Notes under the pieces: model-generated | Seen by the model: only the letters and a program-made list of their open reading frames with translations | Told to the model about the DNA's origin: nothing | The model's database searches: none | Made by a program: the position numbers and the translations under genes | Part shown: positions 55,725 to 63,426 of the stretch, piece after piece | Layout: each line of letters opens with the position of its first letter | How positions within the stretch are numbered: the first letter of the stretch is position 1 | Origin: SZUA-320 sp963707875 | Lineage (GTDB): Bacteria > Gemmatimonadota > Gemmatimonadetes > Gemmatimonadales > GWC2-71-9 | Length of the DNA stretch: 64,000 nt | Reading direction: 5' to 3' | Assembly: GCA_963707875.1 (NCBI GenBank) | Contig: CAVPRU010000014.1 | Span: 744,001-808,000, forward strand

Positions 55725-56254
55725 TCCTCACCATCCGGGTGGATGAACTGCTTCAGCTGACCCTCAGCCGGCCATCGCGTGACCTGGTCACCCGACCGAC
55801 CGGTGCGGCGATCCGCGGTTCGATCGAGCGGGCCATTGCCGAGACCGCCTGTCCCACCACGCTGCTCGATTTCGAGTGGGTCGGCCTGATCGACTTCTCC
55901 TGTGCCGACGAAGTCGTCGCCAAGCTGCTCCGGGTGGTCGATGCCGGCGTGTACATCGTCCTCCGGGGAGTGGACGAGACCCAGGCCGAGGCGATCGACG
56001 ATGTGCTGACCCGCCAGGGCCTGGCGGTGACCGCCCTGCCCCGTGCCGGCGGCCTCCAGATGCTCGGGTGCACCACGCCGGACCTGTCGCTGGCATTTCA
56101 GATGGTGCACGCGACGGGGTCGGGCGACGCCACTCGGCTGGCGGGCCGGCTGGGCTGGTCGCTGGAGCGAGCCGCCGATGCGCTGCAGACCCTGGCCATG
56201 CGCCGGCTGATCCTGGCCGCCGGCGGAACCTTCGCCCCACTACCCCTCCAATGA
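55721..56254 (+). CDS. STAS-like protein with C-terminal winged-helix-like part
   Basis: A 177-residue protein. The first half has the STAS pattern, with VGLIDFSCADEVVAKLL at about 54-70 (Ser60 in the position of the phosphorylated Ser of anti-sigma-factor antagonists). The C-terminal 60 residues (ATRLAGRLGWSLERAADALQTLAMRRLILAAGG) look like a small winged-helix domain. ATG 55721 overlaps the stop of the preceding ATPase gene (ATGA). With that gene it could form a partner-switching pair. The next gene also overlaps by ATGA. Assignment as STAS is fair; the DNA-binding suggestion is weak. Confidence 0.7.
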   Translation: MILTIRVDELLQLTLSRPSRDLVTRPTGAAIRGSIERAIAETACPTTLLDFEWVGLIDFSCADEVVAKLLRVVDAGVYIVLRGVDETQAEAIDDVLTRQGLAVTALPRAGGLQMLGCTTPDLSLAFQMVHATGSGDATRLAGRLGWSLERAADALQTLAMRRLILAAGGTFAPLPLQ

Positions 56255-57399
56255 GCCGAGCGAAACCCGGACCCTCGACCACGGCCATCCATGGCCGGCA
56301 GGGACCGCTCACCGACTGGGCCCCGGTGGTCCAGCCGATTCACCAGTCGACGACCTTCATCAACCCGATCGGGAGTGAGCAGGAAGTGCTCTACACCCGC
56401 TACGGGAACAACCCGAACCAGGTCTCCCTGGCCCGGAAGTACGCGCTCCTGGAGGGGGCCGAGGAGGCCAGCTTTCTGGCCAGTGGCATGGCGGCGACGG
56501 CCCTGGCTCACCTGGCGATCCTCCGCCCGGGGGACCACCTGGTGGCCAGCCGGTGGGTCTACGGAGGGACCCGCCGACTGTTTGACGAGGAGTTTGGCCG
56601 GCTCGGCATCGCCGTGAGTTATGCCGACCCGTCGCAACCCCGCCAGTGGCGGAAACTGCTTCGGAAGACCACCCGTGCCATCTTCCTCGAAGTGGTCACC
56701 AACCCGACGATGCGGGTGGTGGACCTCGACCTCGTCTCCCAGGTGGCCCGCGACACCGGCGTGGCCCTGGTGGTCGACGCCACCTTCGCCAGTCCGATCA
56801 ACTTCCGCCCCATCGAGCATGGGGCCGACGTGGTCATCACCAGTGCCACCAAGTACCTCAACGGGCACAGCGATGTGATCGCCGGCGCCGTGGCCGGCAC
56901 CGCCGCGGTCATCGAGGAGGTGGTCCGGCTCAGCCGGATCTACGGCCCGGCGATCGATCCCCACGCGGCGTGGCTGCTGGACCGGGGGCTCAAGACCCTC
57001 TCGGTCCGGATGGAACGCCACAACGCCAACGGGATGGCAATCGCGACCTGGGCCAGTTCCCGGAAGGGGATCACCGCGGTCCACTACCCCGGCCTGTCTG
57101 ATCACCCCGACCACGAAGTGGCGGCCCGGCTGCTCGACGGCTTCGGAGGCATGGTCGGGTTGCAGCTGGCGGGGGTCACCCAAACGGAGCGATTCCTCCG
57201 GCGGCTCAAGCTGGTGGCCCACGCTCCGAGCCTGGCCGGGGTGGAGAGCCTGATCTGCGAGCCCCGGCTGACGTCCCACAAGGCCTTCACCTCCGCGGAG
57301 CGCGAGGCGCTGGGAATCCCCGACGGTTTCGTCCGCCTGTCGTGCGGCATCGAGGACGCCGAGGACCTGATCGCTGACCTTGACCAGGCCCTGGGATAG
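56251..57399 (+). CDS. PLP-dependent trans-sulfuration enzyme (cystathionine synthase/lyase family)
   Basis: A 382-residue Cys/Met metabolism enzyme. The N-terminus has VVQPIHQSTTF and YTRYGNNPN. The PLP-binding Lys201 is in SATKYLNGHSD, with the ring-stacking Tyr in the YGG segment earlier. The C-terminus has PSLAGVESLICEPRLTSH and VRLSCGIEDAEDLIADL, typical of cystathionine gamma-synthase, gamma-lyase or methionine gamma-lyase. Which of these cannot be decided from sequence. It overlaps the STAS-like gene by ATGA and is 3 bases from ftsE. Its place between a signalling pair and ftsEX is unusual. Confidence 0.9.
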   Translation: MSRAKPGPSTTAIHGRQGPLTDWAPVVQPIHQSTTFINPIGSEQEVLYTRYGNNPNQVSLARKYALLEGAEEASFLASGMAATALAHLAILRPGDHLVASRWVYGGTRRLFDEEFGRLGIAVSYADPSQPRQWRKLLRKTTRAIFLEVVTNPTMRVVDLDLVSQVARDTGVALVVDATFASPINFRPIEHGADVVITSATKYLNGHSDVIAGAVAGTAAVIEEVVRLSRIYGPAIDPHAAWLLDRGLKTLSVRMERHNANGMAIATWASSRKGITAVHYPGLSDHPDHEVAARLLDGFGGMVGLQLAGVTQTERFLRRLKLVAHAPSLAGVESLICEPRLTSHKAFTSAEREALGIPDGFVRLSCGIEDAEDLIADLDQALG

Positions 57400-57402
57400 C
57401 CG

Positions 57403-58083
57403 GTGATCCGGTTCACGCACGTCACGAAGGTCTACCCGAACGGGTCAACCGCTCTCAACGACGTTTCCTTCCAGGTCGCCAAGAGCGAATTCGTCTTTCT
57501 GACCGGCCACTCCGGTGCCGGCAAGTCGACCATTCTGTCCCTCATCTCGGCCCACGAGCGCCAGTCCGAGGGCGACGTCCGGATCGCCGGAATCCACCTC
57601 AGTCAGATGAAAGCCCGCGACGTGCCCCGGCTCCGCCGGCGGCTGGGGATCGTGTTCCAGGATTTCCGGCTGCTGGCCCAGCGGACCGCCGCGGAAAACG
57701 TCGCCTTCGCTCTCGAAGTGACGGGCGCGCGGGCCGAAGTCATTCCCGGGAAGGTGATGCGGGTCCTGACCCAGGTCGGCCTCGCGTCCAAGGCGGGAGC
57801 GTACCCCAAGGAGATGTCCGGCGGAGAGCAGCAGCGGGTGGCGATCGCGCGTGCCCTGGTGAACGATCCGCCGATTCTGCTGGCGGACGAGCCGACCGGC
57901 AACCTCGACGAGCGGGCCGCCCGGACCGTCTTCCAGTTGCTCCGGGACATCAACGCCGGCGGGACCTCGGTGGTCATGGCCACCCACCACCTCGACCTGG
58001 TGCGGCAGACCAGCTACCGGCAATTGGAGCTCAAGGCGGGCGCACTGGTGTATGACAGCCGCGAGGAGGGGGTCACCTCATGA
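57403..58083 (+). CDS. ftsE: Cell-division ATP-binding protein FtsE
   Basis: The ATPase of the FtsEX complex, which controls septal peptidoglycan hydrolases. The 226 residues contain Walker A GHSGAGKST (35-43), the Q-loop in VFQDFRLL, signature MSGGEQQR (about 139-146), Walker B ILLADEPTGNLD and the H-loop ATHH. It begins YPNGSTALNDVSF, typical of FtsE. The start is GTG 57403, three bases after the PLP enzyme stop. It overlaps ftsX by ATGA. Identification by synteny with ftsX and envC is strong. Confidence 0.96.
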   Translation: MIRFTHVTKVYPNGSTALNDVSFQVAKSEFVFLTGHSGAGKSTILSLISAHERQSEGDVRIAGIHLSQMKARDVPRLRRRLGIVFQDFRLLAQRTAAENVAFALEVTGARAEVIPGKVMRVLTQVGLASKAGAYPKEMSGGEQQRVAIARALVNDPPILLADEPTGNLDERAARTVFQLLRDINAGGTSVVMATHHLDLVRQTSYRQLELKAGALVYDSREEGVTS

Positions 58084-58949
58084 GGCTTGTGAGCCGGGAA
58101 GCGGTCCGTTCCTTCCGCCGCTCTCCGATGCTCTCGGCGTTGAGCGTCGCGGCAATCGCCTTCTCGCTCTTCACCACCGGACTGTATTTCCTGCTCTCGC
58201 TCAACTTCACCAACGCCATGGAGGGGATCGCCGAGCGGGTCGAGGTGGTGGCGTTCCTGCTGCGGGGCACCCCGGTCGAAACCGTCACCCTGGCGGCCCA
58301 GGATATCGCATCCTTCCCCGAGGTCCTCGCCGTCGAGTTCGTGACGGAGGATGAGGCGCTGGAGCGGGCCCGCGCGGAACTGGTCGAATTCCGGGAGGCG
58401 TACCAGCAACTGCAGACCAACCCGCTGCCGGCATCGCTCGAGATCCGGCTCAAGGAGGGATTCCGGAGCAGCACCCACGCGGCAGCCGTGGCCGACCGGC
58501 TGGCCGGGTTCCCTTTCATCGACCAGGTCCAGTATGGCCAGGAGTGGGTGGCGCGACTGGACCGGATCCGGAACCTGGCGACGGCGGTTCAACTGGTCAT
58601 CGGGCTGGCGTTCATGCTGGTGGCCATCGGAATCATCGGGGTGACGATCCGGATCACGGTCCTGCAGCGGGCGGACGAGATCGCCATCATGCGGCTGGTG
58701 GGCGCCACCAACAGCTTCATTCGGGGCCCCTTCGTGCTGGACGGGGCTCTCAAGGGGGTGCTGGGCGGGCTGCTGGCGCTGGGTCTCTGTCGGCTGACGT
58801 ATGATGGTTTCCGGGCCGGGGTCGGGGCAGAGCTGGCCGACCTGCGCTTCTTCAGTGGAAGCGACATGCTGATGATGCTGGTCTTCGGCACCCTGATCGG
58901 GCTGATCGGCAGCCTGGTCAGTGTGGGACGGCACCTCCGGCGGGTCTGA
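58080..58949 (+). CDS. ftsX: Cell-division permease FtsX
   Basis: The membrane partner of FtsE. The 289 residues show the FtsX layout: TM1 at about 22-42 (LSALSVAAIAFSLFTTGLYFLL), a periplasmic domain of about 120 residues (VEVVAFLLRG, FRSSTHAAAVADRLAGFPFI), then three more helices from about 165 to the end (LVIGLAFMLVAIGIIGVTI, DEIAIMRLVGATN). It transmits ATPase activity of FtsE to EnvC-type activators. The start at ATG 58080 overlaps the ftsE stop. One base separates its stop from the envC start. Confidence 0.95.
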   Translation: MRLVSREAVRSFRRSPMLSALSVAAIAFSLFTTGLYFLLSLNFTNAMEGIAERVEVVAFLLRGTPVETVTLAAQDIASFPEVLAVEFVTEDEALERARAELVEFREAYQQLQTNPLPASLEIRLKEGFRSSTHAAAVADRLAGFPFIDQVQYGQEWVARLDRIRNLATAVQLVIGLAFMLVAIGIIGVTIRITVLQRADEIAIMRLVGATNSFIRGPFVLDGALKGVLGGLLALGLCRLTYDGFRAGVGAELADLRFFSGSDMLMMLVFGTLIGLIGSLVSVGRHLRRV

Positions 58950-58950
58950 G

Positions 58951-60117
58951 ATGTCGGCACGCTGGCTGGCTCTGGCGGCCGTCGCCCTGCTCCTCAGCGG
59001 GAAGGCTGAGGCCCAGGATCCCGAACTGGAGCGGAGCCGGCAGCGGATCCAGGAGATCCGGGCGGAGCGGGAGCGCTTGCAGCGGCAGCAGGCCCGGCTG
59101 CAGGGCCAGATCCAGGACGCGTCCTCGGAACTGCGCAACATCGAGCGTCAGCGCGACGCGACCAATCGTCTCATCAACGAAATCGAACGGCAGATCGGCG
59201 GGCTGGGGAGCCAGCTCGATCAGACCACCGCCGAACTGACGCTGGCCCAGGACAACCTGTCCGAGCGACGGGCGGTGCTGGAACGGCGACTGGTGGACAT
59301 CTACCAGCGCGGGCCGCTCTACACGTGGCGGGTGCTGCTGGCCGCGGAGTCCTTCGGAGAACTCCTGGCCCGCTACAAGTATCTCTATCTGACCAGCCGG
59401 CAGGACCGGAGTCTGCTGACGGACGTGGAACGGCTCAGCGAACGGATCAGTGGCCAGCGGACCCAGCTGCTGTCGGTGCAGCACCAGCTGGACAGCCGGC
59501 GGCTCGAGCGGGAGGCCGAACTCCGGCGCTACTCCGCGCTGGCGGGTGACCGGGCCAACCGGGTGACCCAGCTGCGGCGGACCAACCAGCAGACGGAGCA
59601 GCGGCTCAGCACCCTGGAGCGGGACGAGGCGCGGCTCAATGAACTGCTGGCGACCCTGGAGCGGGCCGCGGCGGGACGACCGACCATTGCCCGCGGCGCC
59701 GGCACCCTGACCACCGAGGACATCGGCCGACTCGACTGGCCGGTCGAGGGAAGACTGCTCTATCGATTCGGACGGGACACCCTGCCGAGCGGCGGGGTGA
59801 TCCGGTGGAACGGGATCGGGATTGGCGCTCAGGCCGGGACCCAGGTGAAGGCCGTCGAGTCGGGCCGGGTGGCCCTGGTTCAGCGACTGAGCACCTACGG
59901 GCTCACCGTCGTGGTGGAGCATGGCGACGGGTACTTCTCCCTCTACATGCAGCTGGCCACGGCCACCGTACAGACGGGCCAGGCGATCCTCAAGAGCCAG
60001 GCGATCGGCACCGTGGGCGGCGGCAACAGCGACTACGGTCCGCACCTGCACTTTGAGATCCGGGGCGAAAAGCAGCTGGCGCTCGACCCGCTCGACTGGC
60101 TCCGCCGCCGCCGCTGA
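58951..60117 (+). CDS. envC: EnvC-like murein hydrolase activator with degenerate LytM domain
   Basis: A 388-residue exported protein. A signal peptide (about 1-22) ends near AEAQ. Long coiled coils (about 25-110 and 150-235) are rich in Gln, Arg and Glu. The C-terminal LytM/M23 domain (about 265-385) keeps the final YGPHLHFEIRG motif. The first metal-ligand motif is lost, with IRWNGIGIGA where active enzymes have His and Asp, and YMQL replaces the usual Y-x-H-L. This is what is known of EnvC, which activates amidases without its own hydrolase activity. It follows ftsX by one base, as expected for FtsEX-EnvC. It is the last gene of the lepA operon. Confidence 0.92.
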   Translation: MSARWLALAAVALLLSGKAEAQDPELERSRQRIQEIRAERERLQRQQARLQGQIQDASSELRNIERQRDATNRLINEIERQIGGLGSQLDQTTAELTLAQDNLSERRAVLERRLVDIYQRGPLYTWRVLLAAESFGELLARYKYLYLTSRQDRSLLTDVERLSERISGQRTQLLSVQHQLDSRRLEREAELRRYSALAGDRANRVTQLRRTNQQTEQRLSTLERDEARLNELLATLERAAAGRPTIARGAGTLTTEDIGRLDWPVEGRLLYRFGRDTLPSGGVIRWNGIGIGAQAGTQVKAVESGRVALVQRLSTYGLTVVVEHGDGYFSLYMQLATATVQTGQAILKSQAIGTVGGGNSDYGPHLHFEIRGEKQLALDPLDWLRRRR

Positions 60118-60149
60118 CCCCCGGCTTCACAGCCTGAACATCGCTGGCA
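60118..60149. other. Start of convergent gap after envC
   Basis: The envC stop is followed by 32 bases and then hairpin B1. No terminator with a T run is visible before it, so B1 is the first structure that could end the lepA-envC transcript. Confidence 0.4.
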
Positions 60150-60269
60150 CCGGAAGGCACCGGGGTACCGCCTTGGCGGACTGGCGGTCCCTGCGTTCGC
60201 TCGCCTGGCGGATTCGGAATCCTCGGGCAGGGCCCGATGTCCGCCGCGGCTGACCCCGGCACCTTCCGG
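60150..60269 (+). repeat. Long hairpin B1 (plus orientation)
   Basis: The outer stem pairs CCGGAAGG-CA-CCGGGG (60150-60165) with CCCCGG-CA-CCTTCCGG (60254-60269), 14 pairs with a CA/CA internal loop. The inner stem is GGCGGAC/GTCCGCC (60175-60181 and 60239-60245) plus CGGTCCCTGC against GCAGGGCCCG. Compared with A1, the pair A-T in GGTCACTGC/GCAGTGACC is C-G here, a compensatory change. The loop again has CTCGCCTGG and TCGGAATCCTC. Confidence 0.75.
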
Positions 60270-60478
60270 TTCGCTCACCCATCTGCTGGACCAGAGAATC
60301 CGGGTCAACTCCGCGCCCCCAGGGCGAGAGCAGGGTTGACGGGTCGGCGCTGGTGACCCGGTCCCTTGGGAGCCGGGCTCCGGTCAGGAGATGGAAGGTC
60401 GGTGGCAGGACTTCGCGTTGGAGCCGGAAGGCCGGTTGCGGAACTTCGCCGTGGCGCGGAGGGTCGGAGGCGAGCGGG

Positions 60479-60578
60479 TCAGGGACTGGCACGGCGGACG
60501 TCGGGCCCTGCCCAATGACCCGGGACCCTCCCAGCTCTCCGTCGCAGGGACCGCTAGTCCGCCAGGGTCAGTCCCTGA
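60479..60578 (-). repeat. Long hairpin B2 (minus orientation)
   Basis: TCAGGGACTG (60479-60488) pairs perfectly with CAGTCCCTGA (60569-60578). GGCGGAC (60493-60499) pairs with GTCCGCC (60557-60563), and GGGCCCTGC with GCAGGGACC. Read on the minus strand, the segment from the first CTGC to the final GGCAG is the same length as in B1 (39 bases), though its sequence is more diverged. Confidence 0.72.
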
Positions 60579-60614
60579 CTCGCCCGCCAAGCACCTGGAG
60601 ACCGACCTGTGATG

Positions 60615-62051
60615 TCAGGCGGCCAAGGGGTCGGCCACGCCAACCCCGTCGCCACCATTGGCTTTGGCCTGCATCAGCGCGGTCTCCGCCAGCGCGAACA
60701 GATCCTCGGTGTGGACCGCCGCCGGATGGGGACAGGTCACCACCCCGGCGGTCAGGCCGAGCCGCTCATGAGGTTCGAGATCGGAGAACGGATGGGCCGC
60801 CACCTGCGAGCGCACCCGGGTGATCAGTTCCCTGGCACCATCCAGCGGGGTCACCGGCAACACCAGGGCGAACTCGTCGCCGCCGTATCGGGCCACGAAG
60901 TCCGGGCCCCGAAGTTCGCGCTGAAGAATCGTCCCCAGATCCCGGAGCATCCGGTCCCCGGCCTCAGTGCCAAGTCGCTCATTGAGCGCCGCGAGGCCGG
61001 CCACGTCCAGCAGCACCAGGCTGAAACTGAGGCCGTAGCGGTGGGTCCGTTCGAATTCCTCGGAGAGCCGTTGATCGAGCAGGTCGAGGTTGGCGCAGCC
61101 CGTGAGCGGGTCCCGCATCATCTGACCGCCCACTTGCCGCCGGTTCATCGTCACCATCCGACCCTGCGCCTCGATCACCCCTCCAGCGCCGTGGACCAGC
61201 CGCTCGGCCAGCCGGACCTGGTCTTCCGTCAGGGACTCGCCCAGGGCGGTCCGGAGGACGATCGACCCGACGACCCGACCGTGGCGACGGAGTGGAATCG
61301 CCGCCGCGCTCCGGATCCCGGTGAACGTGCTGGCCCACTGCCCGTTACGGGCCGACAGGAACAGCGGGTGCCGACCGATGTCGGGAACGAAGATGGTGGT
61401 GCCATCGCGAACTGCTTCGGTGGCCTCGGGGTATCGCTCCGGATCCACCAGCTGGTCGCGCAGCCGCGGCTCCCGGTGGACCGCCATCAGGCGGACCTCG
61501 CTCTGACTCGGCGTCCAGAACAGACACGCTGTGTGCGCCAGGCCGAGCACCTCCCCCAGCCGGCTGACCAGCACCTGCACCGTTTCCTCGGGCCGGAGTG
61601 CTGCGGAGACGTCGCCGAAGGCATCGAACAGTCGGGACGCCTGCTGCGAGAGCTGGATTGCCGCGGCGATCTGGCGGCCGGTCCGAACCCGGGCTCGAAC
61701 CCGGGCCACGACCTGCTCGACGTCCAGCGGAGGAAGCATGACTTCGGCAGCTCCCGCATCCAGCAGCCTAGTAACGGTCATCCCGTCGCCCTGCCCGAGC
61801 AGCATCATGACTGGAATCCCCTCCGGCAAGCGATCCACCAGCCGGGTGAGCACCGGACCGCCGTAGACTTCGTCCGTCGCGCTGATCAACGCGAGCGCCG
61901 GCGGGCGCCCGGTAGCCAGACGGAGCGGATTGTCTTCCGCCACCTCAAGGCCAGCCTGGAGGAGGACACGCTCAAGTCCCGCCGGCCGGGCCGAAGGATC
62001 CCCGGCCAGCAGCACCCGAACAGGGTTATCATCCTCATGGATCATATGCAC
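60615..62051 (-). CDS. Diguanylate cyclase with pseudo-receiver and GAF domains
   Basis: A 478-residue protein with a receiver-like domain (about 8-125), a GAF domain (about 150-300) and a GGDEF domain (about 320-478). The receiver lacks a phosphorylatable Asp: PALALISATDEVYGG has Ser or Ala where the Asp should be, so it is a pseudo-receiver. The cyclase has YGGDEF intact and an RGPD inhibitory RxxD site five residues before it, so it is probably active and feedback-inhibited. GTG 62051 is preferred because GGAGG precedes it at 7 bases. It overlaps the divergent nfo start by six bases. There is no nearby dedicated histidine kinase. Confidence 0.88.
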   Translation of the reverse strand: MHMIHEDDNPVRVLLAGDPSARPAGLERVLLQAGLEVAEDNPLRLATGRPPALALISATDEVYGGPVLTRLVDRLPEGIPVMMLLGQGDGMTVTRLLDAGAAEVMLPPLDVEQVVARVRARVRTGRQIAAAIQLSQQASRLFDAFGDVSAALRPEETVQVLVSRLGEVLGLAHTACLFWTPSQSEVRLMAVHREPRLRDQLVDPERYPEATEAVRDGTTIFVPDIGRHPLFLSARNGQWASTFTGIRSAAAIPLRRHGRVVGSIVLRTALGESLTEDQVRLAERLVHGAGGVIEAQGRMVTMNRRQVGGQMMRDPLTGCANLDLLDQRLSEEFERTHRYGLSFSLVLLDVAGLAALNERLGTEAGDRMLRDLGTILQRELRGPDFVARYGGDEFALVLPVTPLDGARELITRVRSQVAAHPFSDLEPHERLGLTAGVVTCPHPAAVHTEDLFALAETALMQAKANGGDGVGVADPLAA

Positions 62052-62918
62052 AGCACCGCCTCCACCTCGTTGCTTGGGGCGCACGTCTCCATCGCGGGCG
62101 GGATTCCTCTGGCACCTGCCCGGGGCCGCGCGTTCGGCGCCACGGCGATTCAGATCTTCACCAAGACCCCGAATCAGTGGCGGGACCCGGCCATCACGGC
62201 GACCACCGCCGATCAGTTCCGCAAGTCCCTGTCAGAACACGACATCCAATACGTCATCGGGCACGATTCGTACCTGATCAACCTGGCCTCCCCCGACCCC
62301 ACCGTAAGTCGAAGATCGATAAGGGCTTTCCACCACGAGTTGGAGCGGTGCCACACCCTCGGTGTGGCCGATCTGGTGTCGCACCCGGGCAACTACATTG
62401 ATGACCAGGACCAGGGTGAGGAGCGGAACGCGCTGAGGATCACCGAATGCCTGCAGCAGGTTCCGGGGGTACGGCTGCTGCTGGAAACCACCGCCGGAGC
62501 GGGGACCGCCCTGGGGGCCAACTTCGGCAGCCTGGCCCGGATTCGATCGCTGATCGCCCCGGGGGTAAGGGACCGGGTGGGGTTCTGCGCCGACACCTGT
62601 CACCTCTACAGCGCTGGCTACGATCTGAAGCACAACTGGGACGGGGTGTGGGAGGCGTGGGAGCGGCGACTCGGTCTCGACAGGCTCTGGTGCCTCCACC
62701 TCAACGATTCCAAGACCCCGTTGGGGTCGCGGCGAGACCGACACGAACTGATCGGCGAAGGGAGCCTGGGTCCGGAGCCGTTCCGCCAGCTGATGCGCGA
62801 TTCTCGGCTGGCAGCGGTTCCCAAGATCCTGGAGACGCCCAAGGGCGAGGGGGACACCAACGATCGGAAGATGCTGCGGCGGCTGAGGGCCTATGCCCGA
62901 GGCGGGACACGCGGTTGA
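62046..62918 (+). CDS. nfo: Endonuclease IV
   Basis: A 290-residue AP endonuclease of base excision repair. The N-terminus LLGAHVSIAGG, the zinc-ligand segments IGHDSYLINLASPD, VSHPGNYIDDQ, LLLETTAGAGT, FCADTCHLYSAGYD, HLNDSKTPLGSRRDRHELIGEGSLG and LETPKG are all intact. Start alternatives are ATG 62037 and 62046. I chose 62046 because the N-terminus then matches the family better. It is divergent from the GGDEF gene with overlapping starts, so any promoter must lie inside the neighbouring coding region. Confidence 0.95.
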   Translation: MHSTASTSLLGAHVSIAGGIPLAPARGRAFGATAIQIFTKTPNQWRDPAITATTADQFRKSLSEHDIQYVIGHDSYLINLASPDPTVSRRSIRAFHHELERCHTLGVADLVSHPGNYIDDQDQGEERNALRITECLQQVPGVRLLLETTAGAGTALGANFGSLARIRSLIAPGVRDRVGFCADTCHLYSAGYDLKHNWDGVWEAWERRLGLDRLWCLHLNDSKTPLGSRRDRHELIGEGSLGPEPFRQLMRDSRLAAVPKILETPKGEGDTNDRKMLRRLRAYARGGTRG

Positions 62919-62973
62919 CCCCCGACTGCCCGCGGCGACCCCCCGGAGCTAGTCCTCTTCCCGGAGCTGCTCG

Positions 62974-63393
62974 ATGAATCCCCCCAATCCCAGGCACCCC
63001 CCCGTTCGCTTGGAAAACACCACTCCGATTCTTCGGGTCAGCCACCTTGCCGGCAGTGTGGATTACTACACCACGGTCCTGGGGTTCTCGGTTGACTGGA
63101 TCGTCCCCGACAACATGGGATCAGTCTCCCGCGACGGGCATGGGTTGATGCTCTGCCTGAACGACCAGGGCCAGGCCGGAACCTGGGTCTGGTGCGGAGT
63201 GAGCGACGTTGAGTCGCTGTGGCAGGAGTACCGCTCGGCCGGTGCCATCATCCGTCTGCCACCCACCAACTACTCCTGGGCGCGGGAAATCCATGTCCAG
63301 GATCCCGATGGACATGTCCTCCGGTTCGGCTCGGAACCGCTGGAGGACCAGCCCATCGTCGACTGGGTCGCCTGGTACGCCGACGGAACCTGA
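62974..63393 (+). CDS. VOC-family (glyoxalase/bleomycin-resistance-like) protein
   Basis: A 139-residue single-module vicinal-oxygen-chelate protein. It has TPILRVSHLAGSVDYYTTVLGF at the start, DGHGLMLCLND, and the closing IHVQDPDGHVLRFGS. These mark the paired beta-alpha-beta-beta-beta modules of the family. Functions range from glyoxalase and ring-cleaving dioxygenases to drug-binding proteins; this one cannot be assigned. ATG 62974 has GGAG at 7 bases. It is 55 bases after nfo. Confidence 0.85.
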   Translation: MNPPNPRHPPVRLENTTPILRVSHLAGSVDYYTTVLGFSVDWIVPDNMGSVSRDGHGLMLCLNDQGQAGTWVWCGVSDVESLWQEYRSAGAIIRLPPTNYSWAREIHVQDPDGHVLRFGSEPLEDQPIVDWVAWYADGT

Positions 63394-63426
63394 GGGCCGA
63401 CACCCCACCAGGGATTACTTTCCGGC

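Larger units (their letters stand above)
60150..60578. repeat. Paired long-hairpin intergenic element, copy B
   Basis: This 429-base block lies between convergent envC and a GGDEF gene and has no coding signature. Two long imperfect hairpins (60150-60269 and 60479-60578) face each other with 209 bases between them, the same plan as copy A at 28706-29110. The inner stem-loops share sequence with copy A. The outer stems differ in sequence yet pair, which suggests that structure rather than sequence is kept. Confidence 0.75.

Noticed and set aside
60609..62045. Long plus-strand open frame ahead of endonuclease IV.
   Set aside because: It lies antisense to the GGDEF gene and shows no recognisable domain; the nfo start at 62046 matches the family.
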